Shown here: positions 53,225 through 62,361 of the stretch, piece by piece
Layout of the letters: every line of letters starts with the position of its first letter
Position numbering within the stretch: position 1 is the stretch's first letter
NCBI GenBank assembly: GCA_015709595.1
Contig: CP054178.1
Span: 186,001 to 250,000, forward strand
Source of the DNA: Phycisphaeraceae bacterium
GTDB lineage: Bacteria; Planctomycetota; Phycisphaerae; Phycisphaerales; SM1A02
Length of the DNA: 64,000 bases
Direction: 5' to 3'
The notes under the pieces: model-generated
Database searches by the model: none
Told to the model about the DNA's origin: nothing
Seen by the model: only the letters and a program-made list of their open reading frames with translations
Program-made: the position numbers and the translations under genes

Positions 53225-55398
53225 TGAGCGATGGATCCTCCATCCTGCTCGAGTCGGCGCGCACGTACCTCGCACGCGGGTACGCGGTCATCCCTGTGCC
53301 GGCGCGGAAGAAGATACCCGTGCTCAAGGGGTGGACGGACCTGCGCCTTTCCGAGAGCGACCTACCAGCGCACTTCAACGGCACCGGCAACATCGGCGTG
53401 CTCCTGGGCGAGCCGAGCGGGTGGCTGGTGGATGTGGACCTGGACTGCGAGGAGGCGGTGGCGCTTGCGCCCAAGTTCCTACCGCCGACCGGCGCGACGT
53501 CCGGGCGGCCCGGCAAACCCGCGTCGCACTGGTGGTACATCTGCGAGGGGATCAAGACCCGCAAACACCAGGATCCGGTGTCGAAGAAGATGATCGTCGA
53601 GCTGCGGAGCACCGGGGCCCAGACCGTCGTCGGCCCGAGCATCCATCCCAGCGGGGAGCCGTACGACCCGCTGAAAGGCGAGCCCGCCGTCGTGGACGCC
53701 GGGGAACTCGCCGAGGCTGTTGCGGCGCTGGCCGAGGCCGTGACCGAGGCGCGGCACGGGCGCACGGGACGTCCACGTTCACAGCCAGAGGCGCTCGGAA
53801 CGCCGACGATCCCAGCGGGCGACGCCGTGCTGCGGCGTGCCGCGGCGTATCTCGACCGCATTCCTCCGGCGATCTCCGGCTCGGGCGGGCACAGCCAGAC
53901 GTACGCGGCGGCGACGGCGATGGTGCACGGCTTCGGCCTCGATCCCGAGGCGGCGTTCTCGCTGCTGCGGGATCGGTACAACCCGCGGTGCGAGCCGCCG
54001 TGGAGCGAGAAGGAGTTGAGGCACAAGGTCAGCGATGCGGCCAGCAAGCCTCACGATCGGCCGCACGGCTGGTTGCGCGATGCAGGCCCCTCCGAAGCCA
54101 GTGACGTTGATCTGTCGGGATTCAACCCTGAGCCGCGGCGCGCCGTAGTCGAGCGGCCCCGCTCGGAGCGTCCGCCAGACCCGGGTTCGTTCCCAGCCCA
54201 CCTGCTCCGCGTGCCCGGCTTCATCGAGCAGGTCGTGGCGTACAACCTGGCGACGGCGACGCGACCGCAGCCCGTGCTCGCCCTCGCGGCAGCTATCTGC
54301 CTCCAGGCCGTGCTCGCGGCCCGCAAGGTCCGCGATGAGCGCGGCAACCGCACGAACGTCTACTGCGTCGGCGTCGCACCTTCCGGCGCTGGCAAGGACA
54401 ACGCCCGCAAGGTCAACAAGAACATTCTCTTCGCCGCCGACCTGGTCGAGCACGAGGGCAACGAGGACCTGGCGTCGGACGCCGGGCTGGTGACCGCTGT
54501 GGAGGCCGAGCCGGCCGTCTTGTTCCAGATCGACGAGTTCGGGCGCTTCCTGCGCACCATCGGCGACCCGAAGAAGGCCCCGCATCTGTTCAACGTGCTG
54601 ACGGCGCTGATGAAGCTCTACAGCAGCGCCGACACGGTCTTCCGGGGCAAGGCCTACGCCGACAAGAAGCGGAACAAGGTCGTCGATCAGCCCTGCGTCA
54701 GCGTCTACGGCACGACTGTACCCGAGCACTTCTTCGAGTCCCTCACCGCCGACAGCCTCAGCGACGGCTTCATCGCTCGCTTGCTCGTGTTCGAGTCGGC
54801 CGAGACGCCGGCGCGGCAGCGGGCCAAGGCGTTGAGTGTTCCCGAACCGCTGAAGCAGGCGGCGGAATGGTGGGGAGCGCAGCAGCCCGGGGGCAATCTC
54901 TTCAAGGAGCACCCCAAGCCGATCGTGGTCGAGACCACGCCGCAGGCGGGCGAGGTGTTCGATGCGCTTGCCTCGACCGTGGACGCAGAACTCGCCAAGC
55001 CCGACGAGACGGGTCGCTCGCTATGGGCTCGCGCGGAGGAGAAGGCGTGCCGCCTGGCGCTGATCTACGCCTGCTCCGCGAACGCCGAGAAGCCGGTGAT
55101 TGATGCGGACGCCGCACGCTGGGCGTGCGACCTGTCGTCGTACCTCACCCGCCGCATGCTCTACATCGCGCACGAGTGGGTCGCCGACGGCGTCTTCGAC
55201 GCTCGGCAGAAGCGCGTCGTGCGGGTGGTCCGCAAGGCGGGTGGAAAGATCTCCCGCAGTGAACTCTGCCGCAAGACCCAGTGGCTGACCCAGCGGGAGC
55301 GGCAGGAAGTCATCGACAATCTGCTGGAGACACAGCAGTTGCGGCAGGAAGAGGAATTCTCCTCGACGCGGCCGAAGGTGGTGTATGCCCTTGCCTGA
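53224..55398 (+). CDS. Prim-pol primase fused to a DUF3987 helicase-like domain
   Basis: 724 aa. Residues 8-170 are an archaeo-eukaryotic prim-pol domain (YAVIPVPARKKIPVLKGW, the metal-binding WLVDVDLDC, TVVGPSIHPSGEPY). Residues 200-290 contain a PriCT-like helical part (YNPRCEPPWSEKELRHKV). From about 335 a DUF3987 ATPase region follows (VGVAPSGAGKDNARKVNK; LFQIDEFGRFLRTI; VYGTTVPEHFFESL). It would prime and unwind phage DNA at the nearby origin-like repeat. Translation is coupled to the helicase. Confidence 0.85.
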   Translation: MSDGSSILLESARTYLARGYAVIPVPARKKIPVLKGWTDLRLSESDLPAHFNGTGNIGVLLGEPSGWLVDVDLDCEEAVALAPKFLPPTGATSGRPGKPASHWWYICEGIKTRKHQDPVSKKMIVELRSTGAQTVVGPSIHPSGEPYDPLKGEPAVVDAGELAEAVAALAEAVTEARHGRTGRPRSQPEALGTPTIPAGDAVLRRAAAYLDRIPPAISGSGGHSQTYAAATAMVHGFGLDPEAAFSLLRDRYNPRCEPPWSEKELRHKVSDAASKPHDRPHGWLRDAGPSEASDVDLSGFNPEPRRAVVERPRSERPPDPGSFPAHLLRVPGFIEQVVAYNLATATRPQPVLALAAAICLQAVLAARKVRDERGNRTNVYCVGVAPSGAGKDNARKVNKNILFAADLVEHEGNEDLASDAGLVTAVEAEPAVLFQIDEFGRFLRTIGDPKKAPHLFNVLTALMKLYSSADTVFRGKAYADKKRNKVVDQPCVSVYGTTVPEHFFESLTADSLSDGFIARLLVFESAETPARQRAKALSVPEPLKQAAEWWGAQQPGGNLFKEHPKPIVVETTPQAGEVFDALASTVDAELAKPDETGRSLWARAEEKACRLALIYACSANAEKPVIDADAARWACDLSSYLTRRMLYIAHEWVADGVFDARQKRVVRVVRKAGGKISRSELCRKTQWLTQRERQEVIDNLLETQQLRQEEEFSSTRPKVVYALA

Positions 55399-55402
55399 CC
55401 CG

Positions 55403-55502
55403 GATCTTTCAATCTTTCAACTACTCACCGCGCGCGTACGCGATACGCGCACGCGTGGGCACACGCAAGGGCGGAAGGGAGGTATTGAAAGATTGAAAGA
55501 TC
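55403..55502. other. Origin-like inverted repeat with iterons
   Basis: GATCTTTCAATCTTTCAA (55403-55420) and its exact reverse complement (55485-55502) flank 64 bp rich in CG and palindromic words (CGCGCGTACGCG, ACGCGT). Each arm holds two copies of ATCTTTCA, giving four iteron-like units in a narrow AT-rich setting. It lies just after the primase gene, where phage origins are often found. Confidence 0.5.
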
Positions 55503-55963
55503 TCTCTCTTCCATCATGTACTCCTCCCCTCCCGCCCCGCCGCGCCCATGCAGATCGCGTACCAGCCCGCGCCTATCGCCAGCCCAACAGCCCGAAGCCG
55601 AACGGCCGGGAGGCGGATGGCGTTAGGTACTTCCCGGGCGGGGATGCGAGGCTTGGCCCGCGGGAACAGCCGCGCTTGTCGAATGAGTTTGTTTGTCCCG
55701 TCCGGGCGCGGGGCGGGCGTCTGGCGGGGTTGGTCGAGCCGCCCGCCAGGAACGCGACGTGGGCCAACGTGGGCGAACCCGTGGCCAACGGGCACGGCCC
55801 GTAGCGGGGCGAAACGGGCGGACGTGCCGCCCCGGACGGGCCTGTAGCCCGAGCGATCCAGCCAGCAATCCAGCGATCCCCGGACCCGGCGCATGTGCGG
55901 CGGGCCACCACCACGCCTCACGCGCGGCGCGATGTCACGCCGCCGCCAACGACGGAGATCGCT
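55503..55963. other. Gap with no supported gene
   Basis: About 460 bases between the origin-like repeat and the ParB-methyltransferase. Several overlapping frames are open because of high GC, none with a recognisable motif or a good ribosome site. Confidence 0.35.
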
Positions 55964-57340
55964 GTGAACATCGAAACGCTTCCCATCGACGCGGTCAAGG
56001 AATACGACCGTAACCCCCGCACCATCAACGACGCTGCCATCGACGCGGTGGCCAAGAGCATCGAGGCGTTCGGGTTCAAGATCCCGATCCTGATAGATGC
56101 CGAAGGCGTCATCATCGCCGGTCACACCCGTCTCCGCGCTGCGCGGAAGCTCGGGCTGTCGGAGGTGCCGACGATCCGCGCCGATGATCTGACGCCGGAA
56201 CAGGTCAAAGCGCTGCGCATCGCCGACAACAAGGTCGCGTCGCTGACCACCTGGGACATGGAACTCCTGCCGCTGGAGCTGGCCGACCTCAAGGGCGTGG
56301 ACTTCGATCTCGCGCTGCTCGGCTTCAGCGCCGAGGACCTCAACGCGATCATGGCTCCCGCGGGCAGCGAGGGCTTGACTGATCCCGATGACGTGCCGGG
56401 CGCGCCGGACGCGGCGACGACGGTGCCCGGCGACATCTGGGTGCTCGGCAACCACCGCCTGATGTGCGGCGACTCGTCCAAGCCCGAGGATCTGGACCGG
56501 CTGCTCGATGGCCAGCCGATCCACCTCGTGAACACGGACCCGCCGTACAACGTGAAGGTCGAGCCCCGCTCGAACAACGCGATCGTCGCCGGCCTGAGTT
56601 CGTTCGCACTGCCCGGCAAAGCAGACCAGCACGACCAGCAGAGCGCCGACCTCAACCGCTACCCGGAGAAGAGCCGCGCCACGCACAAGAAGCTCCGGGC
56701 CAAAGACCGGCCGCTCGCCAACGACTTCGTGACGGACGACGAGTTCGACCGGCTGCTCGCGGCGTGGTTTGGGAACATCACCCGCGTGCTCATCCCCGGC
56801 GGCACGTTCTACATCTGGGGCGGGTACGCCAACTGCGGCAACTACCCGCCGGTGCTCAAACGCTGCGAGCTCTACTTCGCGCAGGCCATCATCTGGATCA
56901 AGGAGCACCCCGTCCTCACGCGGAAGGACTTCATGGGCAACCACGAGTGGTGCTTTTACGGCTGGAAGGAAGGTGCGGCCCACCGCTTCTTCGGCCCGGC
57001 GAACGTGCCCGACACCTGGTCGATCAAGAAGGTCAACCCGCAGAGCATGGTCCACCTCACCGAGAAGCCCGTCGAGCTCGCGCGGCGGGCGATCGAGTTC
57101 TCGTCGCGTCCGGGCGAGAACGTGCTCGACCTCTTCGGTGGCAGCGGCAGCACGCTCATCGGCGCAGAGATGACCGGGCGGCGGGCGTTCCTGATGGAAC
57201 TCGACGCGCTGTACTGCGATGTCATTGTGCAGCGCTGGGAGAAGTTCACGGGGCGCAAGGCGGAACGTCTTCCCGCAAAGGGTGTGGCCGAAGAGAAAGC
57301 CGCGACCCGGAAGAAGGTCGCGGCTGGAGGCAAGGCGTGA
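55964..57340 (+). CDS. ParB-like domain fused to DNA methyltransferase
   Basis: 458 aa. Residues 1-110 are a ParB/Srx-like domain (IETLPIDAVKEYDRNPRTIN, GHTRLRAARKLGLSEVPTI). The rest is a beta-class N4/N6 methylase: catalytic NTDPPYNVK near residue 192 and AdoMet motif VLDLFGGSGSTLIGAE near 390, in the DPPY-before-FGG order. Phages use these to modify their DNA, often against host restriction. The GTG start has GGAG six bases upstream. It converges on five small minus-strand genes. Confidence 0.85.
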   Translation: MNIETLPIDAVKEYDRNPRTINDAAIDAVAKSIEAFGFKIPILIDAEGVIIAGHTRLRAARKLGLSEVPTIRADDLTPEQVKALRIADNKVASLTTWDMELLPLELADLKGVDFDLALLGFSAEDLNAIMAPAGSEGLTDPDDVPGAPDAATTVPGDIWVLGNHRLMCGDSSKPEDLDRLLDGQPIHLVNTDPPYNVKVEPRSNNAIVAGLSSFALPGKADQHDQQSADLNRYPEKSRATHKKLRAKDRPLANDFVTDDEFDRLLAAWFGNITRVLIPGGTFYIWGGYANCGNYPPVLKRCELYFAQAIIWIKEHPVLTRKDFMGNHEWCFYGWKEGAAHRFFGPANVPDTWSIKKVNPQSMVHLTEKPVELARRAIEFSSRPGENVLDLFGGSGSTLIGAEMTGRRAFLMELDALYCDVIVQRWEKFTGRKAERLPAKGVAEEKAATRKKVAAGGKA

Positions 57341-57348
57341 TGCTCGCC

Positions 57349-57603
57349 TCACTCTTCGTCGAGCGTGGGAAGCGGGCCGTCGGTCGCCTCGTGCCAGTCA
57401 AGGGCGTACCGCTCGGCGATGTCATCGAGGTCGCGGTCGGTCAGGTACTCCGCCGTCTTGCGGCCTTGGCAGGCAGCGACCGCTCGGGCGAGATCGGTCC
57501 ACTCCTCGATGGTGAGCATCTGGTCCTGCCGCGCGCCGAGCAGGTACAGAGCGGCTTGAAGGACGGCGTCGAGCTGCGCTTCGCTGGGGTGCGTGGCGGA
57601 CAT
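57349..57603 (-). CDS. Small phage protein, unknown
   Basis: 84 aa, acidic and helical (SEAQLDAVLQAALYLLGARQ, TIEEWTDLARAVAACQGRKT). No family recognised. Last gene of a minus-strand block of five; its stop is 8 nt from the convergent methyltransferase stop. Confidence 0.5.
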   Translation of the reverse strand: MSATHPSEAQLDAVLQAALYLLGARQDQMLTIEEWTDLARAVAACQGRKTAEYLTDRDLDDIAERYALDWHEATDGPLPTLDEE

Positions 57604-57606
57604 GGG

Positions 57607-58083
57607 TCAGGCCCCCTTCCCGCGTGGGGGGGCGACGAAGACGCCGCGCTCGTGCTTCTTGAAGCGGGCGGCCGTCCCCTTCGCGGCGATTTCCCGGATA
57701 ATGGCGGCGTAAAGCGTGGCTTCGGGGGTCTTGCCGCCGGGGCTCTTCCACAGGCCCTTCGCTTCCATCGCGGCGATCATCTCCGTCGCCCGCATCGGCA
57801 CCTCGGACGCGGCGAGCACCTGCGCGGCGGCGTCGAGGGCGCTGACGCGCTTCGGCTTGGCTTCCTTCGCGGGCTTCGGGGTCTTCGCAGCCTTGGGCGG
57901 CTTCGCGGCCTTCTCGCCCTTGCCCTTCACCGGGGCGGCGGGCTTGCCGTCGATGCGGTCCTTAATCTCGGCGAGGGCCGCCTTGCGGAGGCGGTCCGTC
58001 TTGGCCGCCCCTTCGGCGCGGGCGGCGCTCTTGGACATCTTGGGGGTGCGGGGCTTCGCGGCCTTCTTGGTCTTCGTACTCAT
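57607..58083 (-). CDS. HARE-HTH (ASXL-type winged helix) protein with basic N-terminus
   Basis: 158 aa. The first 85 residues are Lys/Ala/Pro-rich and histone-H1-like ([17 protein letters not shown]). Residues 88-155 fit the HARE-HTH fold ([40 protein letters not shown]), a DNA-binding module found in eukaryotic ASXL proteins and bacterial RNA-polymerase delta subunits. It may compact phage DNA or modulate transcription. GGAGATGACC before the ATG supports this start. Confidence 0.7.
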   Translation of the reverse strand: MSTKTKKAAKPRTPKMSKSAARAEGAAKTDRLRKAALAEIKDRIDGKPAAPVKGKGEKAAKPPKAAKTPKPAKEAKPKRVSALDAAAQVLAASEVPMRATEMIAAMEAKGLWKSPGGKTPEATLYAAIIREIAAKGTAARFKKHERGVFVAPPRGKGA

Positions 58084-58173
58084 GGTCATCTCCAGAATGG
58101 TGGTGCGGAACACCGCCGCACGTTGCGGCGGGGAAGCGTGGCTGGCGCGGTTCCCCGCGTCGCCGCGCAGCGG

Positions 58174-58431
58174 CTAGCAACCGGCGACACGCTCGATCTC
58201 GTAGAGCACGTCGTGGATCATCGAGTTGGTGGCGGCGGCGCGGCCGCGCCGGTCGGTCCCGTAGACCGCCTTGGCGACCTCGGCGGCTTTGGCGTAGCGG
58301 GCGTCGCGGTCATCGTCCCGCTTGAACGCGGCGATGCAGACCTCGCCCTCCATGACGTACGCGCCGTCGTCGTTGCGGGTGATCTCGATGTCCCCGCGCT
58401 GGCCTGCGATCACGATCGTCTTGATGTTCAT
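58174..58431 (-). CDS. Small phage protein, unknown
   Basis: 85 aa. A short beta N-terminus (MNIKTIVIAGQRGDIEITRN) is followed by a helix-rich C-terminus (ATNSMIHDVLYEIERVAG). No family recognised. Second in spacing order of the minus-strand block; a ribosome site (AGGAG) lies before the ATG. Confidence 0.5.
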   Translation of the reverse strand: MNIKTIVIAGQRGDIEITRNDDGAYVMEGEVCIAAFKRDDDRDARYAKAAEVAKAVYGTDRRGRAAATNSMIHDVLYEIERVAGC

Positions 58432-58458
58432 GGGTGTGCTCCTTCGCGTGGTGCGTGC

Positions 58459-58713
58459 TCATTCCCCCTTGAGAAACTCCTCGACGTGCTCGGGGTCCAT
58501 GTTGGCCATGAACCCGACCAGGTTGACAAGGTCTTCGCGGACCTTGCTGAGGTTGCCGACGAGTCCCCAGTTGGTCGGGGCGGCCGCGTGCTCCTTGTCG
58601 TTGATGTTGAGGTGCATGCTCAGCACGTCGAGCAGGCGGGCGATGTCGTTCCGCCGCGCGGCGTACACCTCGGCGGCGGCGGGTTCTGGCTTCGTGTTCT
58701 TGTGGTTCGTCAT
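58459..58713 (-). CDS. Small phage protein, unknown
   Basis: 84 aa, helical and acidic at the C-terminus (ARLLDVLSMHLNINDKEHAA, LSKVREDLVNLVGFMANMDP). No family recognised. Part of the minus-strand block; AGGAG lies upstream of the ATG. Confidence 0.5.
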   Translation of the reverse strand: MTNHKNTKPEPAAAEVYAARRNDIARLLDVLSMHLNINDKEHAAAPTNWGLVGNLSKVREDLVNLVGFMANMDPEHVEEFLKGE

Positions 58714-58779
58714 GGTCGTGCTCCTGTGTGGGGGGTGCGTGGTGCTCTGGTAAACAACGAAGCCCGCAACACGCGGGCT

Positions 58780-59085
58780 TCAGGGGGTCGGGTGGATCGA
58801 GTGGGGGTTGCCGTCACCGGTCGGCGGCGCTTTGGGTTCACCGACCGCCGCGAGGTAATCGATCAGGTCGGAGGCGGTCCAGGTATCGCCCTCGACCGCG
58901 TCGTGCTCGTTTGGCCCGTCGCGGCCGTCGGGGTCGATCTCGAAGAGGCGGAAGCCGCCTGTGTTCGTGGTATCGATCGCCCATGTGCGGCCGTCGGGGG
59001 TGTGGACCTCGACGCTGGCGACGGTGAAGCCCCGGCGGCCCAGGGCGCTGGCGATCCCGACGGCGTTCTTCGTGCTGGTCTTCAT
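58780..59085 (-). CDS. Small phage protein, unknown
   Basis: 101 aa. The N-terminal part (STKNAVGIASALGRRGFTVA) may bind DNA; the middle is beta-rich (SVEVHTPDGRTWAIDTTN). It leads the minus-strand block and is divergent from the 59256 gene. The start MKTSTK is supported by GGAG nine bases upstream. Confidence 0.5.
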   Translation of the reverse strand: MKTSTKNAVGIASALGRRGFTVASVEVHTPDGRTWAIDTTNTGGFRLFEIDPDGRDGPNEHDAVEGDTWTASDLIDYLAAVGEPKAPPTGDGNPHSIHPTP

Positions 59086-59255
59086 CGCGTTGGTCTCCGT
59101 CGCGGGGTTCTGCCCCGCGTTGTGACACATGAAGCCGTGACATCGCGGGAACTGCAAGGCCATTCCGCGAGGATTCGCCGAGAATCTGCCCGTTGTGGGC
59201 AACTACGCGAAACATGTGGGCAAGTGGCGGAATGTGCAGGTCCGGGAGGTGCGGC

Positions 59256-59516
59256 ATGACTCCCGAACACGCGCCTAGTTCGGGCCCTGACGGCGGACCG
59301 GCACAGGGGATGTCCCGGTTGAACCCCGCAGCGCTCCCCGTGGCGGACGCCGCACGTGTGCTGACGCGGCTGGGCGGCAAGCCAGTCACCGAGGCGATGC
59401 TCCGCGCGGACATCGACGCTGGCGCGCCGACGAACGCGGGCGGGACGCTCAACCTCGTGCACTACGCCGCGTGGCTTGTGAAGGAGATGTCCGTGGGGGG
59501 TGCAGGTGGCGATTGA
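59256..59516 (+). CDS. Small HTH-like protein upstream of terminase
   Basis: 86 aa. Residues 25-80 (VADAARVLTRLGGKPVTEAM, NLVHYAAWLVKEM) share layout and several residues with the N-terminus of the terminase encoded next, suggesting a duplicated DNA-binding module. It may be the small terminase subunit by position. GGGAGGT before the ATG is a strong ribosome site. Overlaps the terminase start by 17 nt. Confidence 0.6.
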   Translation: MTPEHAPSSGPDGGPAQGMSRLNPAALPVADAARVLTRLGGKPVTEAMLRADIDAGAPTNAGGTLNLVHYAAWLVKEMSVGGAGGD

Positions 59517-61791
59517 CCCGCGCCAACTCAGGCCCGGCGAGCTCGCTCGGCTGCTCAACAGCACGCCGCTGGGCGAGGTCGTCAGCGAGCGGCAGCTCCA
59601 CCGGCATCGCACGCGCGCGGGGTTCCGTGTCGCGGCGGATGGCGACGCGGGGAAGGTGGATCTGTTCCGGTACGTCGCGTGGCTGGTGACGACGCGGCAC
59701 GAGGCAATCGCGGAAGCGGCCCGCGAGCCGGACGGGCTCACCGGATACGAGGCGATGAAGGAGCGGGCGCGGCAGCGCAACGCCATGCTCTCGCTCTCGG
59801 GGCGTGACATCGGTGATCTGCCGCCGGTTGCTGATGCGGCTCGGAAGGAGAAGGCGGCCCGGGACTTCCGGTACTTCTGCGATGCCTACTTCGCGCTGAC
59901 ATTCCATCTCCCCTGGTCCCCCGATCACCTGCGGGTGGTAGCCAAGATCGAGCAGGCTGTGCTTGAGGGCGGGCTCTTTGCGATGGCGATGCCGCGCGGC
60001 AGCGGCAAGACCTCGCTCTGCGAGGTGGCGTGCCTGTGGGCGATGCTCTACGGCCACCGCGACTTCGTGGCGCTCATCGGGTCCGATGAAGAGCACGCCG
60101 CCGGGATGCTGGAATCGATCAAGGCGGAACTGGAGAACAGCGAACTGCTCGCGGGCGACTTCCCCGAGGTCTGCCACCCGATCCGCTCGCTGGAGGGCAT
60201 CCACCAACGGGCCTCGGGGCAGCTCTACCAGGGGAAGCAGACGCACATCGGGTGGACAGCCCGAGAGATCGTGCTGCCGACGATCCCGGGCTCACCGGGA
60301 GCGGGCGCCATCATCCGCGTGGCGGGCATCACCGGTCGCATCCGCGGCATGAAGCACAAGCGGGCAGATGGCACATCGGCGCGGCCTTCGCTCGTGCTGA
60401 TCGACGATCCGCAAACGGACGAGAGCGCCCGGTCCCCGTCGCAGTGCGCCAACCGGGAGCGCATCCTGGCAGGCGCGATTCTCGGTCTCGCGGGGCCGGG
60501 GAAGAAGATCGCCGGGCTGATGACGCTGACGGTCGTCCGCCCCGACGACCTGGCCGACCGCATCCTTGACCGGGACAAGCACCCGCAGTGGCAGGGCGAG
60601 CGGACGAAGATGGTGTACGCCTTCCCCGCGCGGGAGGCGTTGTGGCAGCGGTACGCGGAGGTGCGGGCCGAGGGCTTGCGGAACGACCGAGGGATGAAGG
60701 CGGCCACGGAGTTCTACAAGCAGCACCGCACAGCGATGGACGAGGGCGCGGTGATCGCGTGGCCCGAGCGCTTCAACCACGACGAGCTCTCGGCGCTCCA
60801 GCACGCGATGAACCTCAAGCTCCAGAACGAAGCGGCGTTCTTCGCGGAGTACCAGAACGAGCCGCTGCCCGAGGTCCAGGCGGCGGACGACCTGCTCAGC
60901 GCCGACCAGATCGCGGCCAAGGGCAACGGGCATGCCCGCGCCGAGGTCCCCATCGGCTGCACGCGGCTGACGATGTTCGTGGATGTGCAGGGCAAGGCGC
61001 TGTTCTACTTGGTCGCGGCGTGGGAGGACGACTTCACCGGGTACGTCATCGACTATGGCACCGAGCCAGACCAGAAGTCAGCGTACTTCACGCTGCGGGA
61101 CATGCGGCGGACGCTGGCGAACGCTGCGCCCCGCGCCGGCGTCGAAGGGGCGATCTATGCGGGGCTGGAGCGGCTCGCCGAAGCCTACCTCGCCCGCGAG
61201 TGGCGGCGTGACGACGGCGCGATGGTGCGCATCGACCGCTGTCTGATCGATGCGAACTGGGGTTCGTCCACGGACGTGGTCTACCAGTTCTGCCGCCAGA
61301 GCCCGCACGCGGGCGTGCTGATGCCGAGCCACGGGCGGTACGTCGGGGCGTCGAGCATCCCGTTCTCGGATTACAAGCGCAAGCGTGGCGAGCGCGTCGG
61401 GCTCAACTGGCGCGTGCCGGTGGTAAACGGGAAACGCAGCGTGCGACACATCGTGTTCGACACGAACTACTGGAAGTCGTTCGTGCATGCGCGACTCGCC
61501 GTGCCGATGGGCGATCCGGGGTGCCTCTCGCTATACGGCAGCAAGCCCGAGCCACACCGATTGCTGGCCGAGCATCTGACCAGCGAGTACCGGGTCAAGA
61601 CCGAAGGACGTGGCCGCACCGTGGACGAGTGGAAACTCCGCGTGGAGGGGCTCGACAACCACTGGCTGGACGGCCTAGTGGGTTCAGCGGTCGCGGCGTC
61701 GATGGAGGGAGCGGTGCTCTTCGGCACGGACACGAAGGTCGCCGCTCGGCCGCGGCTGAAGCTGTCGGCGTTGAAGGAGCGGACGCGATGA
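59500..61791 (+). CDS. Phage terminase large subunit
   Basis: 763 aa, long for the family. Residues 1-65 form an HTH-like module (RPGELARLLNSTPLGEVVSE, FRYVAWLV). The ATPase has Walker A MPRGSGKTSLCEVA near residue 165 and Walker B LVLIDDPQTDE near 300. The C-terminal nuclease region includes TMFVDVQGKALFYLVAAWED, where an Asp binds metal. It packages phage DNA into the head. GTG start overlaps the previous gene; ATGA overlap with the next. Confidence 0.85.
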   Translation: MQVAIDPRQLRPGELARLLNSTPLGEVVSERQLHRHRTRAGFRVAADGDAGKVDLFRYVAWLVTTRHEAIAEAAREPDGLTGYEAMKERARQRNAMLSLSGRDIGDLPPVADAARKEKAARDFRYFCDAYFALTFHLPWSPDHLRVVAKIEQAVLEGGLFAMAMPRGSGKTSLCEVACLWAMLYGHRDFVALIGSDEEHAAGMLESIKAELENSELLAGDFPEVCHPIRSLEGIHQRASGQLYQGKQTHIGWTAREIVLPTIPGSPGAGAIIRVAGITGRIRGMKHKRADGTSARPSLVLIDDPQTDESARSPSQCANRERILAGAILGLAGPGKKIAGLMTLTVVRPDDLADRILDRDKHPQWQGERTKMVYAFPAREALWQRYAEVRAEGLRNDRGMKAATEFYKQHRTAMDEGAVIAWPERFNHDELSALQHAMNLKLQNEAAFFAEYQNEPLPEVQAADDLLSADQIAAKGNGHARAEVPIGCTRLTMFVDVQGKALFYLVAAWEDDFTGYVIDYGTEPDQKSAYFTLRDMRRTLANAAPRAGVEGAIYAGLERLAEAYLAREWRRDDGAMVRIDRCLIDANWGSSTDVVYQFCRQSPHAGVLMPSHGRYVGASSIPFSDYKRKRGERVGLNWRVPVVNGKRSVRHIVFDTNYWKSFVHARLAVPMGDPGCLSLYGSKPEPHRLLAEHLTSEYRVKTEGRGRTVDEWKLRVEGLDNHWLDGLVGSAVAASMEGAVLFGTDTKVAARPRLKLSALKERTR

Positions 61792-61970
61792 CACCCAAAT
61801 CGCCGCCGAAGCAGGATGCAAAGCCAAGGGGACTCGTCTGCCCGACTTGTGGTTGCCAGCACTTCGAGGTGATCTACACCCGCGCGACCCCGGTTGGCAC
61901 GATCCGTCGCCGGCGGCAGTGTCGCCATTGCGGCCGGCGCGTGACGACGAGCGAGCACATCGGCGCATGA
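61788..61970 (+). CDS. Small NrdR-type zinc-ribbon protein
   Basis: 60 aa. Two Cys pairs, CPTCGCQHFEVIYTR and RRRRQCRHCGRRVTTSEH, match the zinc ribbon of NrdR and phage Com-like proteins. The ATG overlaps the terminase stop (ATGA). It probably binds nucleic acid, perhaps during packaging or transcript control. Confidence 0.65.
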   Translation: MTPKSPPKQDAKPRGLVCPTCGCQHFEVIYTRATPVGTIRRRRQCRHCGRRVTTSEHIGA

Positions 61971-62147
61971 GCGCCGCACCGATGTGCGTGGTGCTGGCTC
62001 GCGAGTCACGCTGAGATCGATCACTGCCCTGGGGTCTACCGGTGGAACAAACGCCGCGTTGATCGCCGAGGTGCGCCACACCACGATCGGCTTTTGCATA
62101 AAGGCAGCCGTGGCGAGCGTCCTCTCTTCGCCGCCCGGAGTACTTGC

Positions 62148-62354
62148 ATGCCCGACCCCGCCCCCAACCTCGACCAAGCCATCCGCGACAACGCGTCGCA
62201 GCCCGCGAAGGCGTCGGTGGACGGTCAGTCCGTCGAGCAGCACCCGCTGAAGGACCAGATCGAGGCCGACCGCTACCTCGCGTCCAAGGACGCCGCGAGG
62301 AAGCCCGGCCTCGGCATCAAGTTCGGCAAGATCGTCCCGCCCGGCTCCGTCTGA
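62148..62354 (+). CDS. Small head protein upstream of portal
   Basis: 68 aa. PDPAPNLDQAIRDNASQPAK and EQHPLKDQIEADRYLASKDA suggest a helical adaptor. Small genes of this type sit between terminase and portal in lambda-like heads, where gpW joins head and tail. The assignment is by position and recollection of similar planctomycete prophages. Confidence 0.55.
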   Translation: MPDPAPNLDQAIRDNASQPAKASVDGQSVEQHPLKDQIEADRYLASKDAARKPGLGIKFGKIVPPGSV

Positions 62355-62361
62355 ACCACTC

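Noticed and set aside
55385-55804. 139-codon plus-strand frame overlapping the primase stop and origin-like repeat
   Set aside because: No ribosome site, runs through the inverted repeat, and no recognisable domain.
55514-57352. 612-codon minus-strand frame opposite the methyltransferase
   Set aside because: Antisense shadow of a gene with clear DPPY and AdoMet motifs.
56464-59259. 931-codon plus-strand frame spanning methyltransferase and the minus-strand block
   Set aside because: Composition is Arg/Gly/Ala-rich; the methyltransferase motifs lie in another frame and the small minus genes have their own ribosome sites.
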